Numbered from the stretch's first letter, positions 52,279 to 62,067 are shown. The stretch: 64,000 nucleotides of DNA from Clostridiales bacterium (GCA_012520815.1 JAAYNM010000083.1:31508-95507), one strand, 5' to 3'. Notes: generated from the letters alone by a model not told the origin. Program-made: numbers and translations.

Positions 52279-53625
52279 TTAAAAAGGTAGTTTGAATCTA
52301 CCCATTTTACCACCGCGCCTACCACCCATCATTCCTGGGAGTTGTTTCATCATCTTTCTTGCTTGTTCAAAATTCTTAACCAATCTGTTGACTTCAGCAA
52401 TATCCACACCTGCACCCCTTGCAATCCTATTCTTTCTTGAAGGGTTTAAAAGTGATGGAGTACTTCTTTCTTTCGGTGTCATAGAATAAATAATTGCCTC
52501 TATTCGTGACAGTGATTTTTCATCCGGAAGTGCAGCTCCTTTTAGCTGATTGCCCATACCAGGCATCATTGCTAGAATATCCGCAAGTCCACCCATTTTT
52601 TTAATCTGTGACATATATTCCAGATAATCATCAAATCCAAGCTCTGCCTTCTTTAGCTTTCTTTCCATCTCCTTGGCTTTTTCTTCATCTACTGCTGACT
52701 GAGCCTTCTCAATAAGAGTAAGAACATCACCCATGCCTAGTATTCTTGAAGCCATACGATCTGGATAAAACTGCTCTAGATCTGATAGTTTTTCACCCAT
52801 ACCTATGTATAGGATAGGCTTTCCAGTAACTGCTCTTATAGATAATGCAGCACCACCTCTGGTATCACCATCTAACTTAGTAAGAATAACACCATCAATA
52901 CCAATCTTTTCTTCAAATGAAGATGCAACATTAACTGCGTCCTGACCTGTCATAGCATCAACAACAAGTATTGTTTGAGTAATATTGACATTCTCCTTAA
53001 TCTCAACTAGTTCATTCATCATATCTTCATCAACATGAAGTCGACCCGCTGTATCAAGGATAACTACATTCATACCATTTTTCGTAGCATGCTCAACTGC
53101 AGCTTTAGCAATATTTACAGGCTTATGGTCAGTACCCATAGCAAACACTGGTACTTCCTGCTTTTGACCATTAATTTTTAACTGTTCAATAGCCGCTGGA
53201 CGGTATACATCACAAGCTACTAATAATGGTTTTTTTCCTTTTGCCTTAAGTTTTCCTGCAATCTTCGCTATAGTAGTAGTTTTACCGGCACCCTGGAGAC
53301 CCATCGTCATAATAATAGTTATCTCGTTGCCAGGCTTGATAGTTAGTTCAGTAGTTTCTGAACCCATGAGTTTTACCATTTCCTCATTTACTATCTTTAT
53401 TACCATCTGTCCCGGAGTGAGGGAAGTCATTACTTCCTCGCCAACTGCTCTTTCTGAAACAGCGTTGATAAACTGTTTTACAACCTTGAAACTTACATCA
53501 GCTTCAAGGAGAGCTATTTTAACTTCTTTAAGTGCTGCTTTAACATCACTTTCAGTTAATTTGCCTTTTCCTTTGAGGTTTTTAAAAATATTTTGTAATT
53601 TATCTGATAAGCTTTCAAATGCCAT
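52279..53625 (-). CDS. ffh: Signal recognition particle protein Ffh
   Basis: Ffh binds signal sequences and the SRP RNA and brings ribosomes to FtsY. The 448-residue protein has the N domain, the GTPase with GLQGAGKTTTIAK, DVYRPAAIEQL, DTAGRLHVDE and TKLDGDTRGGAALS, and the methionine-rich M domain (MPGMGNQLKG, RIARGAGVDIAEVNRLVKNF). It ends GGRRGGKMGRFKLPF. AGGAGGTTTTTTA precedes the ATG, 11 bases after ylxM. Confidence 0.98.
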   Translation of the reverse strand: MAFESLSDKLQNIFKNLKGKGKLTESDVKAALKEVKIALLEADVSFKVVKQFINAVSERAVGEEVMTSLTPGQMVIKIVNEEMVKLMGSETTELTIKPGNEITIIMTMGLQGAGKTTTIAKIAGKLKAKGKKPLLVACDVYRPAAIEQLKINGQKQEVPVFAMGTDHKPVNIAKAAVEHATKNGMNVVILDTAGRLHVDEDMMNELVEIKENVNITQTILVVDAMTGQDAVNVASSFEEKIGIDGVILTKLDGDTRGGAALSIRAVTGKPILYIGMGEKLSDLEQFYPDRMASRILGMGDVLTLIEKAQSAVDEEKAKEMERKLKKAELGFDDYLEYMSQIKKMGGLADILAMMPGMGNQLKGAALPDEKSLSRIEAIIYSMTPKERSTPSLLNPSRKNRIARGAGVDIAEVNRLVKNFEQARKMMKQLPGMMGGRRGGKMGRFKLPF

Positions 53626-53636
53626 TAAAAAACCTC

Positions 53637-53996
53637 CTAAATTTCATCCAGTATCTGGTTGGAAATATCATTGATTTGGTCTACTAGCTCTTTTTCCTGA
53701 ATACTGGCTATTGATAATTTATCAAATTCACCTGTAAGAGTATGAATCTTTGTTACCCAAGATTTAATCTTTAGAAACTTTTCTATAAGCTTTAAGGTAT
53801 CTTCGTAATTCTCCAAAGTTGCATCACAACGTCTAATCAGATCGTGAACACCTTGTCTTGAAATACCACGTAATGCAGCAATCTCACTTATCCCGATATC
53901 ATTCAGAACAAAATCTTCATATATACTTTTCTGATGATTTGTAAGTAGCTCACCATAAAAATCATAAAGTAGAGACTGTCTAACAATTTTTTCCAT
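53637..53996 (-). CDS. ylxM: YlxM/UPF0122 HTH protein
   Basis: YlxM is a 119-residue helix-turn-helix protein that accompanies ffh in Gram-positives and modulates the SRP cycle. It has LLYDFYGELLTNHQKSIYEDFVLNDIGISEIAALRGISRQGVHDLI in parts (SISEIAA-type HTH with ISRQGVHDLIRR). TAGGAGATTTTATATT precedes the ATG. It heads the ffh operon, after its own promoter. Confidence 0.95.
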   Translation of the reverse strand: MEKIVRQSLLYDFYGELLTNHQKSIYEDFVLNDIGISEIAALRGISRQGVHDLIRRCDATLENYEDTLKLIEKFLKIKSWVTKIHTLTGEFDKLSIASIQEKELVDQINDISNQILDEI

Positions 53997-54017
53997 AATA
54001 TAAAATCTCCTAATTTG

Positions 54018-54051
54018 ACACCTTACATATAATATAATACCTTTAAGGTGT
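54018..54051. promoter_or_regulatory. Inverted repeat around the ylxM promoter -10
   Basis: ACACCTTA (54018-54025) and TAAGGTGT (54044-54051) are inverted copies that flank the -10 box, a place where a bound dimer would block transcription. A second inverted repeat, TTGTCAAG/CTTGACAA (54051-54058, 54067-54074), lies over the -35. Confidence 0.4.
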
Positions 54052-54057
54052 TGTCAA
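54029..54057 (-). promoter_or_regulatory. Promoter of the ylxM-ffh-rpsP operon
   Basis: On the minus strand TTGACA (54052-54057), 17 bases, TATTAT (54029-54034). Confidence 0.82.
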
Positions 54058-54138
54058 GTATTTTTTCTTGACAAGTATAATATTACTATAAACGTTCATA
54101 AAACTTTCTATATAAATAATCTATCTATGTATTTTACT

Positions 54139-54186
54139 GCAAAAATACCAAGCACATCCCCGATATTTCTAGATTATGCTTGGTAT
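54139..54186 (-). terminator. Terminator after ilvA
   Basis: On the minus strand ATACCAAGCA and TGCTTGGTA form a 9-10 bp stem with a loop of about 22 bases, followed by TTTTTGC. Confidence 0.78.
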
Positions 54187-54196
54187 AATTTTATCA

Positions 54197-55417
54197 TTAC
54201 AAATTGGTTCTAACTACCTTTGGCTTATAGCCTTCTTCTTGAAGTTTTTCAACAATTTGATCTTTATGCTCATTTCCAAAAGTCTCTAACGTAATTCTAA
54301 GCTCAACTTCTGCGTTTCTATTTATACTAACAAACTGGTTATGCTCAAGTTTAACAACATTGCCATTAACCTGTGAAATAACTGATGCAACTCTAACAAG
54401 TTCGCCTGGCTTATCTGGAAGTAAAACAGAAACTGTAAATATTCTGCCTCTTTGAATTAATCCATGTTGTAATGTAGATGACATAGTAATAATATCCATA
54501 TTACCACCACTTAAAATCGAAACTACTTTTTTATCCTTGCAATCAAGGTGTTTAAGTGCTGCAACTGTAAGTAAACCAGAACCTTCACATACCATTTTAT
54601 GATTTTCTACCACATCAAGAAATACATCAATAAGTTCAGAATCTTCTACTGAAATAATATCATCAATATTTTTTTGGATGTATGGGAAAATGATAGAACC
54701 AGGAGTCTTAACCGCTGTACCATCTGCTATAGTCACTGCACTTGGTAGTGTAACAACTTTTCCCTCATCAAGAGATGCTCTCATACAAGCCGCTCCTGCC
54801 GGCTCAACTCCAATAACTTTTATATTTGGATTGATGAATTTTGCTAGGGTACTAACACCTGTAGCAAGACCGCCTCCTCCAACTGGAACAAGAATATAAT
54901 CAACTGTTGGTAATTCTTTAATTATCTCCATAGCTACTGTTCCCTGACCCGTAGCTACCTCTAAATCATCAAAAGGATGAATAAATGTGTATCCAAATTC
55001 ATCAGCTAATCTTAGTGCTTCTGCACATGCCTCATCATAAACATTTCCGTGAAGAATAACTTCAGCACCGTAACTTCTAGTTCTATTAACTTTTATAAAA
55101 GGAGTTCCTGTAGGCATAACGATTTTAGCATCAACACCATAAATTCTTGCTGCATTAGCAACACCCTGCGCATGATTTCCAGCAGATGCAGTGATTAGAC
55201 CTTTAGCTCTTTCCTCATCAGTCATCTGACTAATCTTATAGTAAGCACCTCTTACCTTATATGCTCCTGTAAATTGCATGTTTTCAGGTTTAAAATATAC
55301 TTTATTTCCACACTGTTTGCTAAAACAATCACTGTAAACAAGATTTGTAGGAAGTGTAACCTTCTTAACTATTTCTGCAGCTTCTTCAAATTTTTCTAAT
55401 GTCAATTCTGTCATCAT
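54197..55417 (-). CDS. ilvA: Threonine ammonia-lyase with C-terminal ACT domain
   Basis: This PLP enzyme turns threonine into 2-oxobutyrate and ammonia, feeding isoleucine synthesis or threonine breakdown. The PLP lysine is in FTGAYKVRGAYY; SAGNHAQGVA and VPVGGGGLATGVS bind PLP. The last 75 or so residues form a single ACT domain (FTVSVLLPDKPGELVRVASVI), the type often called TdcB-like/TIGR01127. It is inserted between ftsY and ylxM as its own unit with promoter and terminator. Confidence 0.95.
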   Translation of the reverse strand: MMTELTLEKFEEAAEIVKKVTLPTNLVYSDCFSKQCGNKVYFKPENMQFTGAYKVRGAYYKISQMTDEERAKGLITASAGNHAQGVANAARIYGVDAKIVMPTGTPFIKVNRTRSYGAEVILHGNVYDEACAEALRLADEFGYTFIHPFDDLEVATGQGTVAMEIIKELPTVDYILVPVGGGGLATGVSTLAKFINPNIKVIGVEPAGAACMRASLDEGKVVTLPSAVTIADGTAVKTPGSIIFPYIQKNIDDIISVEDSELIDVFLDVVENHKMVCEGSGLLTVAALKHLDCKDKKVVSILSGGNMDIITMSSTLQHGLIQRGRIFTVSVLLPDKPGELVRVASVISQVNGNVVKLEHNQFVSINRNAEVELRITLETFGNEHKDQIVEKLQEEGYKPKVVRTNL

Positions 55418-55458
55418 GACTAAAGTGCCTTCTTTCTATAAATATCGTAATAACTTTA

Positions 55459-55487
55459 AATATCCCACTATTTCCATCAAAAGTCAA
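55459..55487 (-). promoter_or_regulatory. Promoter candidate of ilvA
   Basis: On the minus strand TTGACT (55482-55487), 17 bases, GATATT (55459-55464); about 40 bases before the ATG. No attenuator or T-box was seen. Confidence 0.5.
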
Positions 55488-55507
55488 TAAAAATCGTGAA
55501 TTAGGTC

Positions 55508-56455
55508 CTACTGTATGTCGAATAATGCGTTTACAAATTGCTCTGAATCAAATTTCTGTAAATCATCAATATGCTCACCAACACCTATATATTTTACCGG
55601 TATACCAAGTTCAGACTGGATAGCAATAGCAATTCCTCCCTTTGCAGTTCCATCTAATTTGGTTAATATTACTCCTGTAATATTAGAAACTTCCATAAAT
55701 GTTCTTGCCTGAGCCAAAGCATTTTGACCAGTTGTACCGTCAAGAACTATAAGATTTTCTCTAAAGGCGTCTGGATATTCTTTTTCAAGGATTCTATCAA
55801 TTTTTTTAAGCTCTTCCATAAGATTTTTCTTATTATGGAGACGACCCGCGGTATCGCAAAGTAAAACATCTGTATTTCTGGATTTAGCAGCCTGCACAGC
55901 ATCATAAATAACTGCTGCTGGGTCCGCACCCTCTTTTTGAGCTATAATATCCACACCTGCTCTATTAGACCACTCTGTTAATTGCTCAATTGCTGCCGCC
56001 CTAAATGTATCCGCCGCTGCAAGGAGAACTTTTTTTCCTGAACCCTTAAGCTGTCCTGCCATTTTACCAACAGATGTCGTTTTTCCAACGCCATTAACAC
56101 CTATAACAAGAACAACAGATTTTTGTTTTTCGAAATCGTAAGCATTTTCACCTAAATCCATTTGCTCCTTTATGCTGTCAATAAGTAATTGTTTACATTC
56201 TATAGGATCTTTTATTTTATTTTCCTTAACTTTGTGTTTTAAGTCCACAATAATTTTATCAGTGGTCGCTACACCGATGTCACCCATGATAAGAATTTCT
56301 TCAAGTTCCTCGTAAAAATCATCATCAATACTTGAAAATCCACTAAATACATTTTCAAAACCACTGACAATATTATCTCTTGTCTTACTTAGACCCTGAA
56401 CTAATCTCTTAAAAAAACCGGTTTTTTCTTTCTTTTCTTCAATTTCTTTGCTCAT
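55508..56455 (-). CDS. ftsY: SRP receptor FtsY
   Basis: FtsY is the membrane-associated receptor for Ffh. The 315-residue protein has a short, lysine-rich N-terminus (no long acidic A domain), then GVNGVGKTTSVGKMAG, ADTFRAAAIEQL, DTAGRLHNKKNL and TKLDGTAKGGIAI. AGGAGGTAGT precedes the ATG, one base after the smc stop; transcribed with smc. Confidence 0.97.
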   Translation of the reverse strand: MSKEIEEKKEKTGFFKRLVQGLSKTRDNIVSGFENVFSGFSSIDDDFYEELEEILIMGDIGVATTDKIIVDLKHKVKENKIKDPIECKQLLIDSIKEQMDLGENAYDFEKQKSVVLVIGVNGVGKTTSVGKMAGQLKGSGKKVLLAAADTFRAAAIEQLTEWSNRAGVDIIAQKEGADPAAVIYDAVQAAKSRNTDVLLCDTAGRLHNKKNLMEELKKIDRILEKEYPDAFRENLIVLDGTTGQNALAQARTFMEVSNITGVILTKLDGTAKGGIAIAIQSELGIPVKYIGVGEHIDDLQKFDSEQFVNALFDIQ

Positions 56456-56456
56456 A

Positions 56457-59400
56457 CTACCTCCTAATTATCTTTTTTGATTCAGACTTTTCTAATTCAT
56501 CAGCTATAAGATTAACAGAAACAAGTGTTGATACACCCTTTTCTTGCATTGTAATACCATATAATCTATCCGCAGCATTCATCGTGCCTCTTCTATGTGT
56601 AATAACAATAAACTGAGTATGATCTGTCAATTTATGTAAGTAATCCGCATATCTGCCAACATTTGAGTCATCTAATGCTGCTTCAATTTCATCGAGCAAA
56701 CAGAATGGAGATGGTTTTAAATTCTGAATTGCAAATAGGAGTGCTATTGCTGTAAGTGCCTTTTCACCACCTGAGAGCTGCATCATATTTTGGAGTTTCT
56801 TTCCCGGTGGTTGTGAAATAATCGAAATACTTGCATCTAGCACATCTTCCTCTTCATTCAATTCAATAGTTCCTTTTCCACCACCAAACAGTTCCTTAAA
56901 TACTTTATCAAATTCAACTCTAATCTCATTGAATTTCTCAGAAAACTGTTTTTTCATTCCAATATCTAATTCCTCAATAATTTTCATAAGAGTTGCTTCA
57001 GCTGTAACTAAATCATCATGCTGAGTTTTAAGGAATGTATATCTTTCTGAAATTTCCTTGTATTCATCAATTGCATTAACATTAACATTTCCGAGATTTT
57101 TAATCTCATTTTTTAATGATACAATATTACGTTTCATTTCTGAGAGATTATTGAGTTCATCATTAGCAAGTTCCATAGCCATACTATAAGTAATCTCATA
57201 TTCATCCCACATATAATTTATGTGTTTCTCATTAGATTCCTCGAGTTTCTCTTTTTGAGCCTCTAATCTAAATATTTCTTTATCAAGATTGCTGATAACA
57301 TTTGAAATTTCTTCTCTCTTAGTAAAGAATTCTTTATGATCTCTTGTCTGCTCATCACGATTATCAATGAGTTTTGAAATTTCATCATTCAATCTTCCTA
57401 TAGTCTCATCAGCACTTAAGATAGTTTTCTTTAATTCATTGATGTTATTTTCCTTTTCTAAAACATCATCTTTTGACTCAAGTGCGAAGTTCTTTAATGA
57501 CTGAAGTTCTTCTTGCAATTTTAAAATTTCACCATCAATACGGCTAATATTCTCATTAATAAATGTATTCTTTTGATTTAAATTAGAAAGATTAATCTTC
57601 AACTCTTCGTTATTTTTGATCTCATTTGCCTCTAATTCTCGTGTCTCATCTAACTCTTTATTTAATTCACGGATATGAGTTTCAATTATTTCATTTTTTT
57701 CTTCCCAATGAGAAAGTTCTGCTGTGAGTGTATCATGATTGTTTTTGATATCATCAATCTGATCTGTAATCTCGCTATTTTCTCTTGTAAATCCAACAAA
57801 GTCATTATCAATTTCTTTAATCTTTTCTAACGCCTTATTGTAATTCATCTTCGCAGTATTTTGAATAATATATTGTTCACTAAGAACTTGCTTAATCTTT
57901 TCGATTTCATCCTTAATTCCAAAGGACTCTTTTTCATATGATGTTAAGGCTTTTATTATATCTGAACTCTTAGTTTTAATATCATTTAAAAGTTTTTCTA
58001 AATCTTCAATTTCTCTTCTTCTACCTAAAAGATTGCTGCTGTTCTTAAATGCACCACCAGACATTGAGCCTCCAGCATTTATAAGTTCACCTTCAAGAGT
58101 AACAATACGAAGTGTATAGTTGTTTTTACGGGCAAGAGATAGTGCATTATCAATAGTATCTACAACAACTATCCTACCCAATAAATATTTGGCAATATTC
58201 TCGTACTCTCTTTTGATTTGAACCAAATCGCAAGCAAGACCAATAACTCCAGTTTCACCAAGGGCCCGTTCGTTAGAAAATCCAGTTTTATTGGCAATAC
58301 TTCCTAGCGGAAGAAATGTAGCTCTACCAAACTTTCCTCTCTTTAAGTATTCAATAACTTCTTTTGCTGTAGTTTCAGTATCTGTAACTACATTTTGAAT
58401 ATTCCCTCCAAGAGCTGTTTCAATAGCGACTTCGTATTTCTTATCCACCTTGATAATATCAGCTACAACGCCAACTATACCTTTTTTTGATGCTTTAAGT
58501 TCCATGATTTTCTTGATACTATTGCCATAGCCTTCATATCTCTCCGTCATGTTCTTTAATGCTTCTAAATTTGAATTCGTCTGATGGAACTTACGCTGCA
58601 TTTCATCCCTTTGGGATACAAGTTTTGAAGTTTCACCACTGATTTCCTTACTTCTAAGATTTAATTTATCTAATTCTTCATTATTGGCAATGATTTCGCC
58701 ATTAATTTCTTCCAAATCATTTTTTAATTCTTCCATGACATTTTGCTGTTCGTTTTTGTCACTTTGGAATTTTACAAGTTTTTGGTTTAATTCTGTCTTC
58801 CTAATGTTAATCTGTTCAAGCATTGTATCATAACGCTGAATTTTAGATAATACATTGGATTTCTCATTTAAAAGATTTATGATTTCAGATTTTTCTTCTT
58901 CAATCATATTAGAAATTTCAATAATCTTATTTGTTATTGCAGATACCTTATCATCTGCCTCTTGCTTTATATCTTTAGCATTGCCTAGAAGGTTGTTTAT
59001 CTCATTTTTCTGATTTAAAAACTCGATTTTTTCATCTTCTTTTGCCTTTATATTATCATTTATGTTTGTTATTCTATTATTCAAATTCTCATCATTAATT
59101 CTTGCAGAATTAATTTGCTCATTTAATACATTTATATTACCATCTAATTTTTCTCGTAAAACATTTGCTTCACTTAATTCATTTTTCTTCGACTCAATTT
59201 CATTGTTTAAATCTTCAATAAATGTATCTAGCTTTTCATACTGAGATTTAATCTCAGCCAAAGCCGCATTATTTTCACCTAACTGACCTTGAGCAATAGT
59301 TAAGTTATTGTCCACTTCATTTAGATTCTTCTTTATATTATTGATTTCCAATAAGAAAACATTAATATCAAATGTCTTTAATTCATCCTTAAGTTTTAGG

Positions 59401-60044
59401 TATTTTCTTGCAGTTTCGGATTGTCGTTCTAGGGGCTTTATCTGTCTTTCTAACTCTGATAAAATATCAATTACTCTTGTCAAATTTGCCTTTTCATTCT
59501 CAAGTTTTTTGACCGCCTCATTTTTACGACGTTTAAACTTAACAATACCGGCAGCTTCATCAAAAAGCTCCCTTCTTTCCTCTGGTTTTCCACTGAGGAT
59601 TTTATCAATTTGACCCTGACCTATAATAGAGTAACCTTCCTTACCAATACCAGTATCATAAAACATCTCATTTACGTCTTTCAAACGACAAATAGACCCG
59701 TTAATCATATATTCGCTTTCACCGGATCTATAAAGTCTTCTTGATACTGTTACTTCATCATAATCAATATCTAATGCGTGGTCTCTATTATCAAGGGTGA
59801 TTGCTACATATGCAAAACCAAGAGGTTTTCTACTCTCCGTGCCTGCAAAAATAACATCCTCCATTTTTCCACCACGTAACTGCTTAATTCTCTGTTCTCC
59901 CAACACCCATCTAACGGCATCAGCTACATTACTCTTACCACTACCGTTCGGACCAACAATGGCTGTAATACCATTGTGAAATTCAAAATTTATCTTATTG
60001 GCAAAGGATTTGAATCCTTGTACCTCTATGCTCTTTAAATACAT
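56457..60044 (-). CDS. smc: Chromosome segregation SMC protein
   Basis: SMC forms ring complexes with ScpA and ScpB to organise the chromosome. The 1195-residue protein has the Walker A head (IVGPNGSGKSNVADAVRWVL), two long coiled coils, a hinge in the middle (about 510-670, KGIVGVVADIIKVDKKYEVAIE), the ABC signature LSGGEKALTAIALLFA and Walker B FCLLDEIEAALDD. Length is typical. It follows rnc with 19 bases between, the usual order. Confidence 0.98.
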   Translation of the reverse strand: MYLKSIEVQGFKSFANKINFEFHNGITAIVGPNGSGKSNVADAVRWVLGEQRIKQLRGGKMEDVIFAGTESRKPLGFAYVAITLDNRDHALDIDYDEVTVSRRLYRSGESEYMINGSICRLKDVNEMFYDTGIGKEGYSIIGQGQIDKILSGKPEERRELFDEAAGIVKFKRRKNEAVKKLENEKANLTRVIDILSELERQIKPLERQSETARKYLKLKDELKTFDINVFLLEINNIKKNLNEVDNNLTIAQGQLGENNAALAEIKSQYEKLDTFIEDLNNEIESKKNELSEANVLREKLDGNINVLNEQINSARINDENLNNRITNINDNIKAKEDEKIEFLNQKNEINNLLGNAKDIKQEADDKVSAITNKIIEISNMIEEEKSEIINLLNEKSNVLSKIQRYDTMLEQINIRKTELNQKLVKFQSDKNEQQNVMEELKNDLEEINGEIIANNEELDKLNLRSKEISGETSKLVSQRDEMQRKFHQTNSNLEALKNMTERYEGYGNSIKKIMELKASKKGIVGVVADIIKVDKKYEVAIETALGGNIQNVVTDTETTAKEVIEYLKRGKFGRATFLPLGSIANKTGFSNERALGETGVIGLACDLVQIKREYENIAKYLLGRIVVVDTIDNALSLARKNNYTLRIVTLEGELINAGGSMSGGAFKNSSNLLGRRREIEDLEKLLNDIKTKSSDIIKALTSYEKESFGIKDEIEKIKQVLSEQYIIQNTAKMNYNKALEKIKEIDNDFVGFTRENSEITDQIDDIKNNHDTLTAELSHWEEKNEIIETHIRELNKELDETRELEANEIKNNEELKINLSNLNQKNTFINENISRIDGEILKLQEELQSLKNFALESKDDVLEKENNINELKKTILSADETIGRLNDEISKLIDNRDEQTRDHKEFFTKREEISNVISNLDKEIFRLEAQKEKLEESNEKHINYMWDEYEITYSMAMELANDELNNLSEMKRNIVSLKNEIKNLGNVNVNAIDEYKEISERYTFLKTQHDDLVTAEATLMKIIEELDIGMKKQFSEKFNEIRVEFDKVFKELFGGGKGTIELNEEEDVLDASISIISQPPGKKLQNMMQLSGGEKALTAIALLFAIQNLKPSPFCLLDEIEAALDDSNVGRYADYLHKLTDHTQFIVITHRRGTMNAADRLYGITMQEKGVSTLVSVNLIADELEKSESKKIIRR

Positions 60045-60063
60045 TTGTTTACGGCCTTTCTGT

Positions 60064-60759
60064 TTATTTGGTCCCTCTTAATAAAAGAATCGCCTCGTAA
60101 GCAGCCTGTTGTTCCGCTTTTCGCTTCGTTCTGCCCTCGCCTCTTCCAATTGACTTTTCACCTAAGCGAGCCTCAACCTCAAAGACTTTATTATGATCCG
60201 GACCTGATTCCCTGATTAAATCATATTCAACTCTCTCTTTGTAATCTTTTTGAACAATTTCCTGCAAAATGGTTTTGCTATCATAAAAGAGCTGCTTGTT
60301 TTCAATGTCATTAAGTATAAATTTAACAACAAATTCTTTTGCAATAGCAAAACCACCATCAAGATAAATTGCACCAATGACAGCCTCTAAAGCGTCAGAT
60401 GTTATAGAATCTCTATATCTACCACCAGTGATATCCTCACCATGACCTAAAAGTAAAAAATCTCCAAGATTAAAACTCTTAGCACACAGTGCCAAGGTAG
60501 GTTCACAAACAATACTAGCTCTAAGTCTTGTAAGCTCCCCCTCCGGTTTTTCATTATATTCGGTAAATAAGAACTCGCTAGACGCAAGCTCAAGAACTGC
60601 ATCACCTAGAAACTCTAATCTTTCATTGTTTTGCAGTTTACTGTGTTTATTATCATTTGAATATGAACTATGAGTTAATGCCAATCTAAGTAATGACTTG
60701 TCTTTAAAGCAATAACCAATAATTCCTTCTAGTTCATTAATTTTATCATCGCCGCCCAC
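60064..60759 (-). CDS. rnc: Ribonuclease III
   Basis: RNase III cuts double-stranded RNA and matures rRNA. The 231-residue protein has NNERLEFLGDAVLELASSEF with the metal-binding carboxylates, SDALEAVIGAIYLDGG, and a C-terminal dsRNA-binding domain (TKRKAEQQAAYEAIL). The start is GTG at 60759 with GAGG upstream. It begins 2 bases after plsX; the acpP gene common between plsX and rnc in related bacteria is absent. Confidence 0.97.
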   Translation of the reverse strand: MGGDDKINELEGIIGYCFKDKSLLRLALTHSSYSNDNKHSKLQNNERLEFLGDAVLELASSEFLFTEYNEKPEGELTRLRASIVCEPTLALCAKSFNLGDFLLLGHGEDITGGRYRDSITSDALEAVIGAIYLDGGFAIAKEFVVKFILNDIENKQLFYDSKTILQEIVQKDYKERVEYDLIRESGPDHNKVFEVEARLGEKSIGRGEGRTKRKAEQQAAYEAILLLRGTK

Positions 60760-60761
60760 AA

Positions 60762-61787
60762 TTATACCTCTTTTACAATCTGTTCTTTGGTAATATGCTC
60801 TTTGATTTTTTCATTGATATTCTGTTCTTTAAACTTTATAGCATTTAAGATTGAATTTTTAACGTCTGCACTCTTAGAATTACCGTGGGTTTTAACTACA
60901 AGACCTTTAAGTCCCAAAAGTGGTGCTCCACCGTACTTATCTGCCTGAAAGCTCTTTAAAGTTTTCTTTAATGCTGGTTGTATAAGTATAGCTCCTATCT
61001 TACTCTTAAAGCTTGACATAAGTCCACCCTTTATCTTACCAATAAGAGTTGATGCAAGTCCTTCATATAATTTTAGTATTACATTTCCAACAAAAGCATC
61101 ACAAACAATAATATCTACATCACCATTTGGAATCTCTCTTGCTTCAATATTACCTATGAAGTTAATATCAGGACATCCCTTTAATAACTGATAGGTTTCC
61201 TTTGTAAGAGCATTTCCTTTTTCCTCTTCCGCACCTATGTTTACTAAGGCTACTTTTGGATTTTCGATACCTACTATGCTCTCCATATAAATAGTACCTA
61301 TTTTAGCAAACTGAACTAGGTATGAAGGTTTTGCATCTACATTGGCACCACAGTCTATTAAAAGTGAAACTCCCTTTGCTGTAGGGATAAGTGGTGCAAG
61401 AGGTGGCCTTTCAATTCCTTTAATTCTACCAACTAGAGTCTGTCCGCCTACAAGAATGGCTCCTGAACTTCCTGCAGAAACAAAAGCATCCGTAGTTCCT
61501 TCTTTAATACTCTTTAACCCAACTACAAGAGAAGAATCCTTTTTTTTTCTTATGGCTTCTACTGGATGCTCTCCAGTACCAATAATTTCTGTAGTATGTA
61601 CAATTTCTATTTGTTCTTTAATATATTCATATTTTGCTAATTCATTTTCAATAGCATCTTTATCTCCGAAAAGGCGTACTAAAAGATTACCACACTCAAG
61701 TACAGCTTCTACAGATCCTTTAACTAATTCTTTTGGTGCATTATCTCCACCCATAGCATCAACTGCCACAATAATTTTATCGTTCAT
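60762..61787 (-). CDS. plsX: Phosphate acyltransferase PlsX
   Basis: PlsX turns acyl-ACP into acyl-phosphate for the first step of phospholipid synthesis with PlsY. The 341-residue protein has IIVAVDAMGGDNAPKELVKG, STGAILVGG-like SSGAILVGGQ and DIIVCDAFVGNVILKLYEG. The ATG at 61787 has GGAGG five bases upstream; the track's first Met contains that site. It precedes rnc and follows rpmF. Confidence 0.96.
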   Translation of the reverse strand: MNDKIIVAVDAMGGDNAPKELVKGSVEAVLECGNLLVRLFGDKDAIENELAKYEYIKEQIEIVHTTEIIGTGEHPVEAIRKKKDSSLVVGLKSIKEGTTDAFVSAGSSGAILVGGQTLVGRIKGIERPPLAPLIPTAKGVSLLIDCGANVDAKPSYLVQFAKIGTIYMESIVGIENPKVALVNIGAEEEKGNALTKETYQLLKGCPDINFIGNIEAREIPNGDVDIIVCDAFVGNVILKLYEGLASTLIGKIKGGLMSSFKSKIGAILIQPALKKTLKSFQADKYGGAPLLGLKGLVVKTHGNSKSADVKNSILNAIKFKEQNINEKIKEHITKEQIVKEV

Positions 61788-61840
61788 CTTAGCCTCCATA
61801 AAAAGACGTTTTATAACTTATATATCATACAGTAAAAAGC

Positions 61841-61877
61841 AAAAAAAAACAAGGCTTGTTCTCTCGAACAAGCCTTA
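61841..61877 (-). terminator. Terminator after rpmF
   Basis: On the minus strand AAGGCTTGTTC and GAACAAGCCTT form an 11-bp stem with a 4-base loop, followed by GTTTTTTTTTGC. Some transcription presumably continues or restarts for plsX. Confidence 0.88.
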
Positions 61878-61887
61878 CATTTCTCAA

Positions 61888-62067
61888 TTAGTCTTGAGCT
61901 ATGATTTCTTTTTTGTTGTAACTTCCACAAGCTTTGCATACTCTATGAGGCATCATTAATGCGCCACACTTGCTACATTTTACAAGATTAGTTGCTCCCA
62001 TCTTCCAGTTAGCTCTTCTCTTGTCTCTTCTTGCTTTAGATGATTTATTCTTTGGACAAATAGACAT
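61888..62067 (-). CDS. rpmF: 50S ribosomal protein L32 (not in the ORF track)
   Basis: The minus-strand ORF of 59 residues reads MSICPKNKSSKARRDKRRAN and then CSKCGALMMPHRVCKACG, the L32 zinc ribbon with four cysteines. L32 is on the 50S surface. TAAGGAGGTGTAAACC precedes the ATG, and it begins 3 bases after yceD. The first residues differ from the common MAVPKRKTS but the ARRDKRRAN core is exact. It was missed by the track because it is just under 60 residues. Confidence 0.96.
   Translation of the reverse strand: MSICPKNKSSKARRDKRRANWKMGATNLVKCSKCGALMMPHRVCKACGSYNKKEIIAQD

Noticed and set aside
54051-54074. TTGTCAAG/CTTGACAA hairpin as a terminator
   Set aside because: It lies upstream of the promoter start, the T run is in the loop, and no gene ends next to it in the right direction.
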